Shown here: piece after piece, positions 1 through 8,420 of the stretch | Layout of the letters: every line of letters begins with the position of its first letter | Numbering within the stretch: the first letter of the stretch is position 1 | Source: Perkinsus olseni | Taxonomy: Eukaryota > Perkinsozoa > Perkinsida > Perkinsidae | Assembly: GCA_013115135.1 (NCBI GenBank) | Contig: JABANP010000823.1 | Span: forward strand, 1 to 16,042 | Length of the DNA: 16,042 nucleotides | Direction of reading: 5' to 3' | Notes under the pieces: model-generated | Told to the model about the DNA's origin: nothing | Database searches by the model: none | Seen by the model: the letters and a program-made list of their open reading frames with translations, nothing else | Translations under genes and position numbers: made by a program

Positions 1-191
1 ACCAGTATCGATGAATTAATAAAGCCGGTTCGAGAACATAAAACAGAAACACACCATCAGTAGCAGCAGTAACGGTCATGAGAGTCGTCACTGGAGCTAC
101 TATCGCCAAGCGTTGTCCTCCTTTCCTCCTTTCGAGAAGCGGAACCTACAACGACGTCGCCAATCCAGAAACATCCACCTCCAAGTTGCCC

Positions 192-1052
192 TCACCCACA
201 CCCCGCCGTGCAAACTTCCATGCACTTAGCCGAGTTCTCCGGCGATCCGGGAGATCTGACCAGAACTGTACTCTGTAGTATCATACAACTACATCCACTA
301 TGACGAGATAATGCAGAACCGTGCCCGACCGTTATGATGAAATGACAATCGAAAAGGCGTCCAGCAAGATTAGCAATGGATCCAGAAGCAGCACCTTTGC
401 ATTGAGAAGACCGCAGCAGCTGGCGACGGAGAGAGTTCTGAAGACCATAGTGGTCTTCAGAAATCTTGCCGTTAAAGCCAGCCATGTTAATTACGATAGT
501 GGTTATCGCGTAGACAGCTCTTTGCGCTGAGAGACGTGGCGTTTGTACCATGGACAGCACGATGTATAACGAAAGCTTCTCTCGAAATAGCAGTCGATGG
601 CGGCCCATGTCCATGGACGCCATTAGGATATGTCACCTTTCCAACACCACGTAATTAACATTATTGTTAGTGTCCTCTACGATGTTGTCCCGGAAGCACA
701 GTTTGAGACAGAACTCCTCGCACCCTCGCATATCCCGAACCTCGCTCTCGTCCGCCGTACAGGCCTTATGACAGAACCTGAGACACTCGGCGTCTCGGGG
801 ACCATGATTTCGTCGAAGAGTGGTATGACGCATCCGCATGAGCCCTCTAAAGGCATCAGAAAGTAACCTTAAGAGGACTCGAGCCCACTAAGACGTCCCA
901 TCCGAGCACACTCACGAGCGGTAGGAGTATATGTCGGTGAATTTCTCAGACTCCCGCACATCAGACGCCGTGTTGCACCTCCCCATACAGGTGCTCGGAT
1001 CCGGCATGAGGTCTGTGAAGTACTCTCGGAGGAAGGCGAAGGGGGAGCTCAT
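192..1052 (-). CDS. Small cysteine-rich protein with repeated CX3C motifs (3 exons)
   Basis: I do not recognise the family. The proposed exons, in transcript order, are 1052-916, 846-637 and 255-192. Introns are 847-915 (69 bp, GTGAGT...TTTAG) and 256-636 (381 bp, GTGACA...TCAG), and splice phases agree at both joins. The product is about 136 residues. Cysteines fall at about 22 and 26 (CMGRC), 67/71/75 (CLRFCHKAC), 88/92/96 (CEEFCLKLC) and 127/131/135 (CMEVCTAGC), ending one residue before the TGA. The CX3C...CX3C pair with 16 residues between resembles small TIM chaperones of the mitochondrial intermembrane space, but the third cysteine in each set does not fit that family. I see no signal peptide or membrane segment. 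The start at 1052 is chosen because a TTGCAG acceptor lies just upstream, suiting leader trans-splicing. A donor-like GTGAGG overlaps the stop, so a further 3' exon is possible. Triplets recurring in all three exons support the model. Confidence 0.55.
436..462. repeat. Perfect 12-bp inverted repeat with 3-nt spacer, in an intron
   Basis: The arms TTCTGAAGACCA (436-447) and TGGTCTTCAGAA (451-462) are exact reverse complements, separated by TAG. They lie inside the 381-bp second intron of the cysteine-rich gene. As RNA they would form a stable hairpin with a triloop on either strand. The role is unknown. Confidence 0.8.
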
Positions 1053-1199
1053 TATGGCACACTGCCTGCAAGCTCGGCACGAGGTCGAGTGAGCTTGTGG
1101 AAGCCGGCTGAGGCCTGCCAGAAATGGTCTTTCAAGGGAATCCCCACTCATCCCGAGAGTTCCGTTGATTCACTCAACGCAAGTGAGGGGCTTGAAAAC

Positions 1200-4002
1200 T
1201 CATTCTTCTTTCTTACGTTTTCTCTTTCGACTAGACTGGCTTGGGCTCTTCTTGGAGCCTCGGCGAGAGCTTCCTTTCGGCGTGGACGCGCCCTGCTCTA
1301 CCGTGGGATGACCATTTGGTGCTGCCTTCTTGGCAGCAGCCAACCAAGTGTCTCGGTTGAACAACCCCAAATGCGCTAAGTCCTCCTCAGACGAACCTGA
1401 AGTAGAAAAACCTTCCTCATCGTGAGAGTATGCGCTACCATAGGTGGTCCGAAAGTGTCAAAATTTGGCCTGCGAGAAAATTCACTTCATCACGACCCTG
1501 GAACGACACCATCTGAGCAGCGAGTCTCTGGATTCCTAGACAGCAGCCACGAGAGAACGGCGATGGTCCCAATATTATGCAGAAGGTAACCCTCGCAGCC
1601 TGAATGACTCACGCAAATCAGCAAACAGCTGTCGATACTCAGGACGCTCCGAATCAGAGATTCTATCTTCACATGGGGTTACTGTTTGAATACTCTAACT
1701 GATAGCCCCATGTAAACGTGAGCGACGGAAATGGCGATGAAAAGCCAATCCACAACGAGATAGAATTTGGTCGAGCTCATTCCAGAAGTTACTACTCACC
1801 GAGGGTATGGAGGCCCCTCCAAACAGACAGGTCATATCTTCCATCCTCCTCAGCGAAGAACTTGACCTCGCTGGCGATCTCCATGGGCAGATTAGACTTG
1901 AACTCCGCCTTGAACCTCTCTAAGACCCCGGGAATGAGGAAGAGGCCGCCACCCAGAATAACCTGACGGGAAGATGACAATGGGCACATGGCACTCACTC
2001 TCAGAGCCCGATTAGTTCAGCTGGATAGAATGTCTGCCTACGGAGCAGATGGTCGTAGGTTCGAATCCTGCATCGGGTAACTTATTAGACTCATGAACCC
2101 CGACAAAGCATCCACTTTCAACCCTCCCAGATCCTCAAACAACAACGAACGTACTTTCTTCGCGACCGCCGATCTCGTTGCACAGGAGCTTTCATCACGG
2201 CCCGAGCCGCCATCTCAGCCAACCCAGCTTGTAGGATCCCAATAGACCCAGGCTGCCATAAGGCCTCACTAACTACCATCCGCTCATGATTCATATCAAT
2301 GGAATCTCTACCACTAACATCCTCTCCCAACCGAGGATCGACGACTCTTCCCAAGTGACTGGACGTCGAAGAATGATCCGGCAAGATGTACCGCCGAGTG
2401 GTCTCGCCAGGACATGCCCGAGAGGCTTCGACCTCGGCGACAAAGTCCTGGGCGGAGTAACACATGCTCTCTCGAATATGCTCAACAAGAAGCGGCGCAT
2501 CATCAAGATCAACTTTGTTGTATCTGAACGCGCGTCGCATACTCATAAATGAGCCCCAGACGGAATGCGCGTGATTACGCTATAGCTTCCTTTAGGTAGT
2601 TGGTCATAACTCTACCCCCGACGTCCATCCTCTGAGCGCAGTGTTCGAGAGGGTACGTATTGTACCTGATCCTCGCACGCATTCTGAACGACCGCCTGGG
2701 CACAGCTCCAGCCACGTCCAAGGCACGAAAGATTTCCGAATCCATCTGAGCGTGCGAATTGAATTCTTCGTCCCCTTTCTGAATTTATTGTGCTCCTATT
2801 ACTAGATATACGACCTTAAACATGACATGCTACTCCTATAATTCCATCCAATGCTGCTCAGTCAACTACTGTACGACCAGATCTACACCGAAAAGCTGGG
2901 TCGCAAAATACGAATGAACTTCAGTGTTTGAGTTCCACTTCCACCCAAGTACTACACAGGCACCGCCCGACAGCCGCTGAAGCCGGCGTCCACGATGAGT
3001 CCGCAGGGATTCTTCCACTCATCCTCCCCGAACTGCGATGTTATACTCTCGCTGAACTGGAGGCACAGCGGGGAGTCAACGAATACTGCCCGAGCAAAGC
3101 CGAAGTCTTCGAAGAGGACCTGAGACGTTGGGTTTGAGGCGAGATATCGGACGCGACTTACTTGCATGCCGACGCGGGTGACCATGACCGGACAGAAGAG
3201 CGGCTGGGAGACGATGACCGTCACGTCGGACAGGTCAGACCCCTGAGAGATGCTCATAAATGCTCGACAGAAAGAATTCCGAGATGCACAACGAATACAC
3301 CGAGACCATACAGCGGGTTCTAATAGGAGAAGATCGATCCCTGATGTACGATTTCGAGTTTCCAGCCCGGAGGGTCGCGCCCGAGTAGTTCTATAACGAC
3401 TGTGAACTCGAGCACTCTCAACCCGCTATCACCTTCGAGAGCAGCCCAGGAAGATGTCGTCGGCCGCCATGCAGTACCCCATCCCATAAAATCTTCTGCG
3501 TCTCCCAGTCAATAACGATTCCCTTGTGAGAGGGTCTTGTCATGGTATACCTAATGTCGCCCGATTCGAGGAGATGCCGCACACAAGCGACAGCTTCGCT
3601 CCGTGATTCCAGTCGTGACAGTCCCCTACGGAGCATTCCCTTGCTAGCTTGCGTAGATGTTACTACAACTCAAGAGCAATTGTGAACGACTCCCGTCGTA
3701 CCCTCCAATCTAATGCCCGGTCAACGCCGCCGCCGAATCAGCTACTCCCCGGTGACTCACTCCGGGCATGCCATGATCTCCTTTCCGACGAGCACTTTAT
3801 TCTTCCCGGCCTTCCCACCGCGTCGAGCTCGTGCCACAGCGTTCGGTATGACAATTTCGGGATAGAGGACAGCTCCCTCTTCGTGCTCAGAATCCACCAA
3901 TCCCGCCTTCAACAGACCACCGCCGTTGTCAATGGCAATCACTTTAGTCGCTACTGAGGAGTCAGAAGCATCATCTGTCTTCATCGATGAACTGAAAAGC
4001 AT
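1200..4002 (-). CDS. ARP6: Actin-related protein 6 (ARP6)-like chromatin-remodelling subunit, 9 exons
   Basis: Proposed exons in transcript order: 4002-3761, 3643-3433, 3242-3162, 3119-2956, 2665-2579, 2523-2151, 1962-1800, 1681-1613 and 1396-1200. They sum to 1587 nt (528 residues plus TGA) and every splice phase agrees. Recognisable actin-fold segments include VIAIDNGGG (phosphate loop 1, about residue 21), RPSHKGIVIDWETQKILWD, VLFEDFGFARAV, CGLIVDAGFSG (phosphate loop 2), MDVGGRVMTNYLKEAI, SMCYSAQDF and VILGGGLFLIPG. The insertions and spacing match ARP6 better than conventional actin. ARP6 is a nuclear subunit of SWR1/SRCAP-type complexes that deposit H2A.Z. The last exon adds a tail of about 40 residues rich in Ser, Lys and Arg ending KRKRKKEE, a likely nuclear localisation signal. 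A second possible start is the ATG at 3984, just after a TTTTCAG acceptor. The weakest joint is the sixth intron (donor GTTCGT at 2150). The family is secure; some exon edges are inferred. Confidence 0.85.
2006..2079 (+). tRNA. tRNA-Arg (anticodon ACG)
   Basis: A full cloverleaf can be drawn. The acceptor stem is 2006-2012 with 2072-2078 (one G-T pair). The D stem is 2015-2018 with 2028-2031, around a 9-nt loop containing GG. The anticodon stem is 2033-2037 with 2045-2049, with loop CTACGGA, giving anticodon ACG at 2040-2042. The T stem is GTAGG with CCTGC, with loop TTCGAAT, and the discriminator is A2079. The B box GGTTCGAATCC (2058-2068) is perfect and the A box (about 2013-2024) is good. 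There is no intron and no encoded CCA. No run of four T residues follows within about 70 bp, so pol III termination is unclear. The gene sits antisense inside the sixth intron of the ARP6-like gene. Confidence 0.95.
3120..3161 (-). other. 42-bp micro-intron in the ARP6-like gene
   Basis: The sequence runs GTAAGT...CTCAG on the minus strand. It is 42 bp, a multiple of three, with no stop in frame, so it could be read through as 14 extra residues. Removing it gives RVGMQ directly followed by VLFEDFGF, which matches the spacing of this loop in ARP6 proteins as I know them. This supports a genuine intron rather than coding sequence. Confidence 0.75.
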
Positions 4003-4240
4003 TCACTCCAAACCATAAGGGTGGGTCATAATAACTTTCATTCGCATCAACGCTCGCGACCTTTTTACGAAAGAATGGTCGAATGGTAAACCGACGGTGA
4101 TTGATACTGTTAGAACCCAACCAAAGATCGTTTCGAGTAACTGATAAAGTAAGCATCGCAAGCATGACAACAATAACATCATCCTAGCTTCACCAGCATC
4201 ATGCACTACCGTGATAACATCAAGAGTTCAGCAGAGCCTG

Positions 4241-4281
4241 AGTCATGTATTGCTCGTTATTAAGGACAGTTTCAATCGACA
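4241..4281 (-). repeat. 41-bp inverted copy of a segment at 5370-5410
   Basis: The minus-strand sequence 4281-4241 is identical over 41 nt to plus-strand 5370-5410. Similarity stops abruptly at both ends. Here it spans the last codons, stop and early 3' untranslated part of the secreted-protein gene. At 5370 it is part of a tandem repeat. Confidence 0.9.
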
Positions 4282-4947
4282 TCCATAAGGGTGAGGAGAT
4301 CAGGGTAATGCCCATCTTTGATAGCTTTGTCACTAACACGCGTCAATCTAGGCTGACCATCGGAGTCCTCCCCGTCTCCATTGGACCAATGGCATTGGTA
4401 AGAAGATCGCCTTGGCCGACGAGATCCACCGGCAAGTTGAACTCTACATACCGACTACCTCGCCCGCGGACAGCATCTAAGTAAAGCACCAGTTCTGGTT
4501 CCCTAGTGGTGGATGCATTTCTCGAACACAGAAGGACCCTATTGATACCTCTCTCTCGGGGTCTACCAGTTTCCGACGAAATTAAATTCGAGGTTTGGTA
4601 AGTACAAAAACGCGAAGAGTAGCAGCACTGAGGGTGGCGGAATCTCAGACCAGGGCATCGAGATGATAAAGCGGCGATCTGAAAAACAAAGGGGAGAATT
4701 GACCAAAGAAAGTAACGTTCATCTCACATGCATAGCCGGAGTACTCCACGCCCAGACTAAGCGCTGTGATACTGCCAAGCCCAGAGTGTAAAGGCAATCT
4801 CGAATTGTATATACCGGAAGGGATGTCCTCTCGAACTGCTTGAATCGCGGGCCCGCGAGGTCTGCGTTCAAGTGTTGTAGCAGAACCGTGCGTTGTGGCG
4901 AAGAGAAGCAACAGCAGACTGACGAATGGTGATCTTAGGTTCATCAT
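4272..4947 (-). CDS. Predicted secreted protein, multi-exon, structure partly resolved
   Basis: The first exon starts MMNLRSPFVSLLLLLFATT (ATG at 4947), a classic signal peptide with probable cleavage near HGSA. It continues with PSGIYNSR and SLGVEYSGYA motifs. A 49-bp pyrimidine-rich intron (4679-4727, GTGAGA...TTTTTCAG) can be drawn, but reading through it also gives a protein-like segment (NVTFFGQFSPLFF) until a stop at 4645, so this join is uncertain. Later coding segments are clear on the same strand. One, around 4560-4430, contains LVLYLDAVRGRGSRYVEFNL. The last contains VSDKAIKDGHYPDLLTLMD and stops at TGA 4274-4272. A phase-consistent join CCG|GTGGAT...GGTCAG|CCT links the last two. 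I recognise no family. The signal peptide and acidic, aromatic-rich body suggest export. Its stop lies about 270 bp upstream of the ARP6-like gene, in the same orientation. Confidence 0.5.
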
Positions 4948-5359
4948 AGTATGATTCAGGACGAGCCCTCAACTGCATAGAGGACGCGAGACGGCCTTCA
5001 AGCATGACCCGACTTTAATAGGAAAAAGGATGCCTCTATCATATATCCGAACGAGGCCTCTATTAACCACTTATTTCAGGAACATCAAACAGTCTGCATG
5101 TAGGAACATACACCTGATAAAGTACTCTGATAGAAAAAAAATAAACCCATTAAATCTCCATTTATTTAGACGATACTACAAAATCATCAGAACAATAATT
5201 CTGACCCCGCAGCTACACTCCTATAATGGCTATCCTTCACCTGGCGAGAAGGCTGCTCGAAGAAGAAGGCGAAGAATACTATATCACGGCTATAGTACAT
5301 CACAAGAACTGCAAATGTGTGAAATACATTGGCACCAGTACACAAATGTTAGTTTCATA
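4948..5359. other. AT-rich stretch without a supported gene
   Basis: This lies between the start of the secreted-protein gene and the 61-bp tandem repeat, and its middle is strongly AT-rich. A plus-strand frame opens at 5226 (Met-Ala-Ile...) with an acidic run and an ITAIVHHKNCKCVKYIG segment. It could be a 3'-terminal exon or a relic, but I see no convincing exon edges or homology. The promoter or leader-acceptor region of the minus-strand gene should be at the low-coordinate side. Confidence 0.5.
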
Positions 5360-5492
5360 TTTCTGCACTTGTCGATTGAAACTGTCCTTAATAACGAGCA
5401 ATACATGACTTAGTGACACCTTTCTGCACTTGTCGATTGAAACTGTCCTTAATAACGAGCAATCCATGACTTAGTGACACCTTTCTGCACTT
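5360..5492 (+). repeat. 61-bp direct tandem repeat, about 2.2 copies
   Basis: Copies start TTTCTGCACTT at 5360, 5421 and 5482 (partial, 11 nt, after which the sequence diverges). The two full copies differ by one base (AATACATG versus AATCCATG). Part of the unit is also present inverted at 4241-4281. Confidence 0.95.
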
Positions 5493-5598
5493 ATCGTCAA
5501 TATTAATATCAAACGACTACGATCACTACTGATATTTCTATCTACATGCCAAGTTTGACAATACACAACAGCCGTTAGTTAGGATCCTCGTTCTTCGC

Positions 5599-5634
5599 CT
5601 TGTGTCTGCGTACACTCGCACGCAGACGCACAAG
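5599..5634. repeat. Imperfect inverted repeat just left of the retrotransposon
   Basis: CTTGTGTCTGCGT (5599-5611) pairs with ACGCAGACGCACAAG (5620-5634), leaving a two-base bulge and an 8-nt loop. It lies in the flank 33 bp before the LTR start. The rest of 5493-5667 shows no gene. Confidence 0.7.
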
Positions 5635-5667
5635 TTTGTTACGCTCCGTCTATGTTTATGCGTGCAG

Positions 5668-5725
5668 TGCGCGTCCCAGAAGGGCGCGCGAACGCCCAGA
5701 TTCGACGCAAGATTCGTAACGGTGA
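5668..5725 (+). repeat. 5' LTR, left 58 bp (portion confirmed by the 3' copy)
   Basis: Identical to 15985-16042. It starts TGCGCGTCCC. The true 5' LTR extends further right, but its CA end cannot be placed because the 3' LTR is cut off. A weak candidate end is CCA at 5756-5758, followed by TGGTTGAGCC as a primer-like site. That would give an LTR of only 91 bp, so I do not adopt it. Confidence 0.93.
5669..5689. repeat. GC-rich hairpin at the LTR terminus
   Basis: GCGCG-T-CCC (5669-5677) pairs with GGG-CGCGC (5682-5689): eight G-C pairs, one bulged T and an AGAA tetraloop, one base inside the LTR edge. It is present again in the 3' copy at 15986-16006. Confidence 0.75.
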
Positions 5726-6914
5726 AACGGCTGACTATTTTCACCCCTTTTTAAACCAACTGGTTGAGCCTTTTGACCTGTGGGTTGATTCGACTATCGT
5801 TATTGGCCTTATGTCGATGACTACGGTCTATCGTCTGCACTAGACTTAGTGAGTATTGCAACTAGTCGTATATCATCTAGTCGCTCGAGCCACTATCATA
5901 AGGACCTAGACTACTATCGCTTGAGTATTGTATCTAGTGACTAGGATTGTGTTCCTCTAGTCGGTTGGATACTAGACTGGTGATTGGCTCTTATCGGATT
6001 CGGTTCTCTCGCGGATCCATTCGGCAGCGCTTTGCGACACAGCACTACTCCTCTCCTCTACTACTCGTCGCTCCTCACAGCGCGCTCGCCGCACTCGCCG
6101 CCGACCCGCGCATTCTACCGGGATATGGTTCCTTCAGCCGACACTACTACTATGTTCTACTATCAAGTGGCGGCAGTCCTTCACTGGGTCTTCGAGGTTA
6201 CCACGAGACCAAGATTGATCACCTTGTGCCTTACGATAACTACTCATCCCCGAAGGACTACTACCGTCATTCTGCCACTCCGTCACTTGGTATGCGAGCA
6301 TTCACTACAAGTCGGCCTGGCTCCTCAAGTGGTCTACAGCCATGTGTACTAGCTATACACTATGGCTGTAGTCCCAGACGACATGGTAGACATGATGGCG
6401 GGGAAACCTGCCGTGTAGTCTACTACTCCACTACAACCACTACTCGGTATTCATCAGTGTGCACGGGTGAATACCACGGAGTCAGAGGTGCCATTATCCT
6501 ACTACGATCTACTGAGCCTACCTTACACCCACTAGAAGCATGGTTGACGAATCTGCTTCTGTTGCTACTTACTACTACGACCTTGTGAAAGCTAGGTTCG
6601 TAGCATGTCACTGACAGAGCTGTATTAAGGAGCTTCAAACTACTATGCAGACAACTGGGTTTCGCTACGCCTGTTCACTACTGCTACCCGGTAACTACGT
6701 GAAGCTCCGACTGTACTCTACGATGTGGTACTACGTGACTTCCCCATCTTGTAGAACTACTACGGTTTGGATAGCACGGTAATCGCCTTACTTGGTTTTG
6801 TTTGGTGACTAGTCGTGTCTATCTCGCACTATCTGCCTCACACTAGCGATGTCATACTGCCAGTTGGGGGTGACTAGCTTTGTGAGAAGGATGTACAGAG
6901 CCTCTACTACTCGG

Positions 6915-7645
6915 AAGCGCTTGGTTCTTGCGCTTGTTCTTGGCTTTGACTCCGTGTACTACGCTCTTTTCATCTCGTAGAGTACTGTCGTACTAGTACG
7001 TCCTGGTTCTTGGTTTTGATGAAGGACGTTGTCTTGGTTTTGACTACTACTAGACGACTGTGGTTTTTACTACTCTGTTCCATCGTTTCAGTCGCGCCCC
7101 AATCCTTGGTTTTGGTAGCGGGCGTAGATCTTGGTTTTGACGACTACAACGATGGCTATCGATCAGCTGGTAACGTTCGATCCCCTGGGGTTGGGAGAGG
7201 GCGTAGTTCTTGGTTTTGACTACTTGCTGATCGAGGTATTTACTACTCACACCAGTGCGTCCTGGTCCTTGGTGTTGGTAAGGGACGTCGGTCTTGGCTT
7301 TGACTACTAGTGTGTACCGTGGTATCTACCATCTCCCTCTACTAGTGCATCCTGGTCCTTGGTGTTGGCAACGGATGTTCGTCTTGGCTTTGACTACTAG
7401 TTTTGGGACGTTGACAAGCAGACTGAGGCACTCTACTACTCCGTGAGGAAGGTATATTTTATGTCTCACAGGTCCGCCTCGCGGATTGCCTTACCGCTCT
7501 CACTACTTGTTGACTGCATAAGTTAGTCAGTCCGTTGACTTATGCACTAGTGATCTTGGTTTTTTGATCACTGCTTGACCTTGGTATTGGTCATTATTGG
7601 CCTTGGGTTTGGCCCCCAGTCCGGTTCTTGGTTTTGACGACGACC
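6915..7645 (+). repeat. Array of about 16 hairpins with a conserved TTGGNNTT loop
   Basis: The loop word TTGGNNTT recurs while the stems around it vary. Clear cases: AAGCGC/GCGCTT (6915-6935); ACGTCCT/AGGACGT (6998-7029); GTC/GAC (7031-7044); CGCCC/GGGCG (7095-7124); GTAG/CTAC (7124-7147); GTAGT/ACTAC (7203-7223); CGTCC/GGACG (7258-7287); GTC/GAC (7291-7304); CATCC/GGATG (7348-7377); GTC/GAC (7381-7394); AGTGATC/GATCACT (7549-7572); TGACC/GGTCA (7576-7593); GGCC/GGCC (7599-7614). Weaker ones are at 6937-6950, 7181-7196 and 7623-7645. They come in pairs: a hairpin with a long variable stem, then a short one of type TCTTGGYTTTGAC. The pairing suggests an RNA element of the genomic transcript. 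Confidence 0.8.
7251..7400 (+). repeat. Tandem duplication of one two-hairpin module, 90-bp period
   Basis: Segments near 7251-7310 and 7341-7400 align closely, sharing AGTGCRTCCTGGTCC, TTGGTGTTGG and GTCTTGGCTTTGACTACTAG. Within the first stem, CGTCC/GGACG in one copy is CATCC/GGATG in the other, so a G-C pair is replaced by A-T. A related module with the same layout is at 6991-7050. Confidence 0.85.
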
Positions 7646-8062
7646 ACCTTACTAGATGATTTTCTGTACTACTTTGTACTATAATGAGAAGAGCTCCGAG
7701 TCATGTACTATCACTACTAGCAGCGACCAAGAAGCAGCTAAGATGATGATAGACGATAAATTGTAGCAAACTTAAGTGTTGAGAGCTGGCACGGGACGTT
7801 TCTACTAGTGACTAATCAATTCATCACATTCACCACAAGCCAGGTACTAAGGGTACGTAAACACTGGGGAGAGCCCAGGTGGCAGTCAATGCGTACCCTT
7901 GGGTCACTAGTGAGCTATCTGATGCTGGTCCTCACTAGTGATTCCGAAAACTGTCGGTGACGTCGCCGGTTACTAGCGCCCGAGGCAAAGGGACCTTCGC
8001 TACGCCAACAGGAGAGCTTCCACTACGACGGCCAGGTTACCCATTCTATGTTCGGCACAGCG

Positions 8063-8420
8063 AAAATCTGACTAGAAGTGGTACTAGTCAGTTATTGTAG
8101 TCACTGTGAACCCGTTCGCATACTACAATACTCCCCTAGGTTGTGAATCTGGCTCGTAGCCGGCGCTACTAGTCAGTCACTATCAGTGAAGGCCCTTTCC
8201 TGATCTGATGGTGCTGAGGACCTGGCTAAATCTGTCTAGTTGTCGGAGCAACTAGGCAGTCATGGTTGCACGGGAGGGCTCTCTCGTTCAGCTGTGCTGA
8301 GGAGCTTGCAAATCTAACTTGTAGACTACTACTTGTTAGTCACTACACGGCTGGACCCTTGCCTGTGGTGCTACCTCAAATCTGGTGAGTGGACTACTCC
8401 ACAACCCAGTCACTATGGAG
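8063..8420 (+). repeat. Second hairpin array: five units of about 82 nt with constant flanks
   Basis: Each unit has AATCT(G/A), then a stem, then (C/T)AGTCA, usually followed by CTA or CTG. Stems: CTGACTAG/CTAGTCAG (8068-8091); CTGGC-tc-GTAGC/GCTAC-ta-GTCAG (8149-8176); CTGTCTAGTTG/CAACTAGGCAG (8232-8259); CTAAC-tt-GTAG/CTAC-tt-GTTAG (8314-8339); CTGG-tga-GTGGA/TCCAC-aac-CCAG (8382-8409). Unit starts are 81, 83, 82 and 68 nt apart. GTGCTGAGGA or a variant precedes several units. Different sequences give the same fold, including an internal loop at the same place in three units, which indicates selection on RNA structure. Confidence 0.78.

Noticed and set aside
1089..1379. Plus-strand open frame of 96 codons
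   Set aside because: It lies opposite the last ARP6-like exon, whose minus-strand frame is in phase with upstream exons and ends in a basic tail.
1490..1672. Continuing ARP6 through a longer last exon to the stop at 1575
   Set aside because: An alternative end without splicing at 1613 is possible, but the GTGAGT donor at 1612 and the CTTCAG acceptor at 1397 join in phase to a clearly coding exon (LFNRDTWLAAAKKAA), so that model is preferred.
5756..5775. LTR end at CCA with primer site TGGTTGAGCC, giving a 91-bp LTR
   Set aside because: No tRNA 3' end with this complement is known to me with certainty, and the 3' LTR is cut off, so the end cannot be tested here.
5652..5843. 63-codon open frame across the LTR start
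   Set aside because: It crosses the host/LTR boundary, and no homology or exon context supports it.
5947..6588. Open frame of 213 codons in the leader
   Set aside because: It starts at TTG, is low-complexity (Ser, Thr, Tyr, Leu runs), shows no domain, and overlaps another open frame of similar quality. The openness is explained by the CTAC/ACTACT base bias.
7169..7196. TGGTAACGTTCGATCC as a tRNA-like primer binding site
   Set aside because: It vaguely resembles a reversed T arm but lacks proper TTCRA spacing, and it lies about 1.5 kb into the leader within the hairpin array.
6915..8420. CRISPR-like array
   Set aside because: Repeats are not identical or regularly spaced, the variable parts are self-complementary stems, and the setting is a eukaryotic retrotransposon leader.
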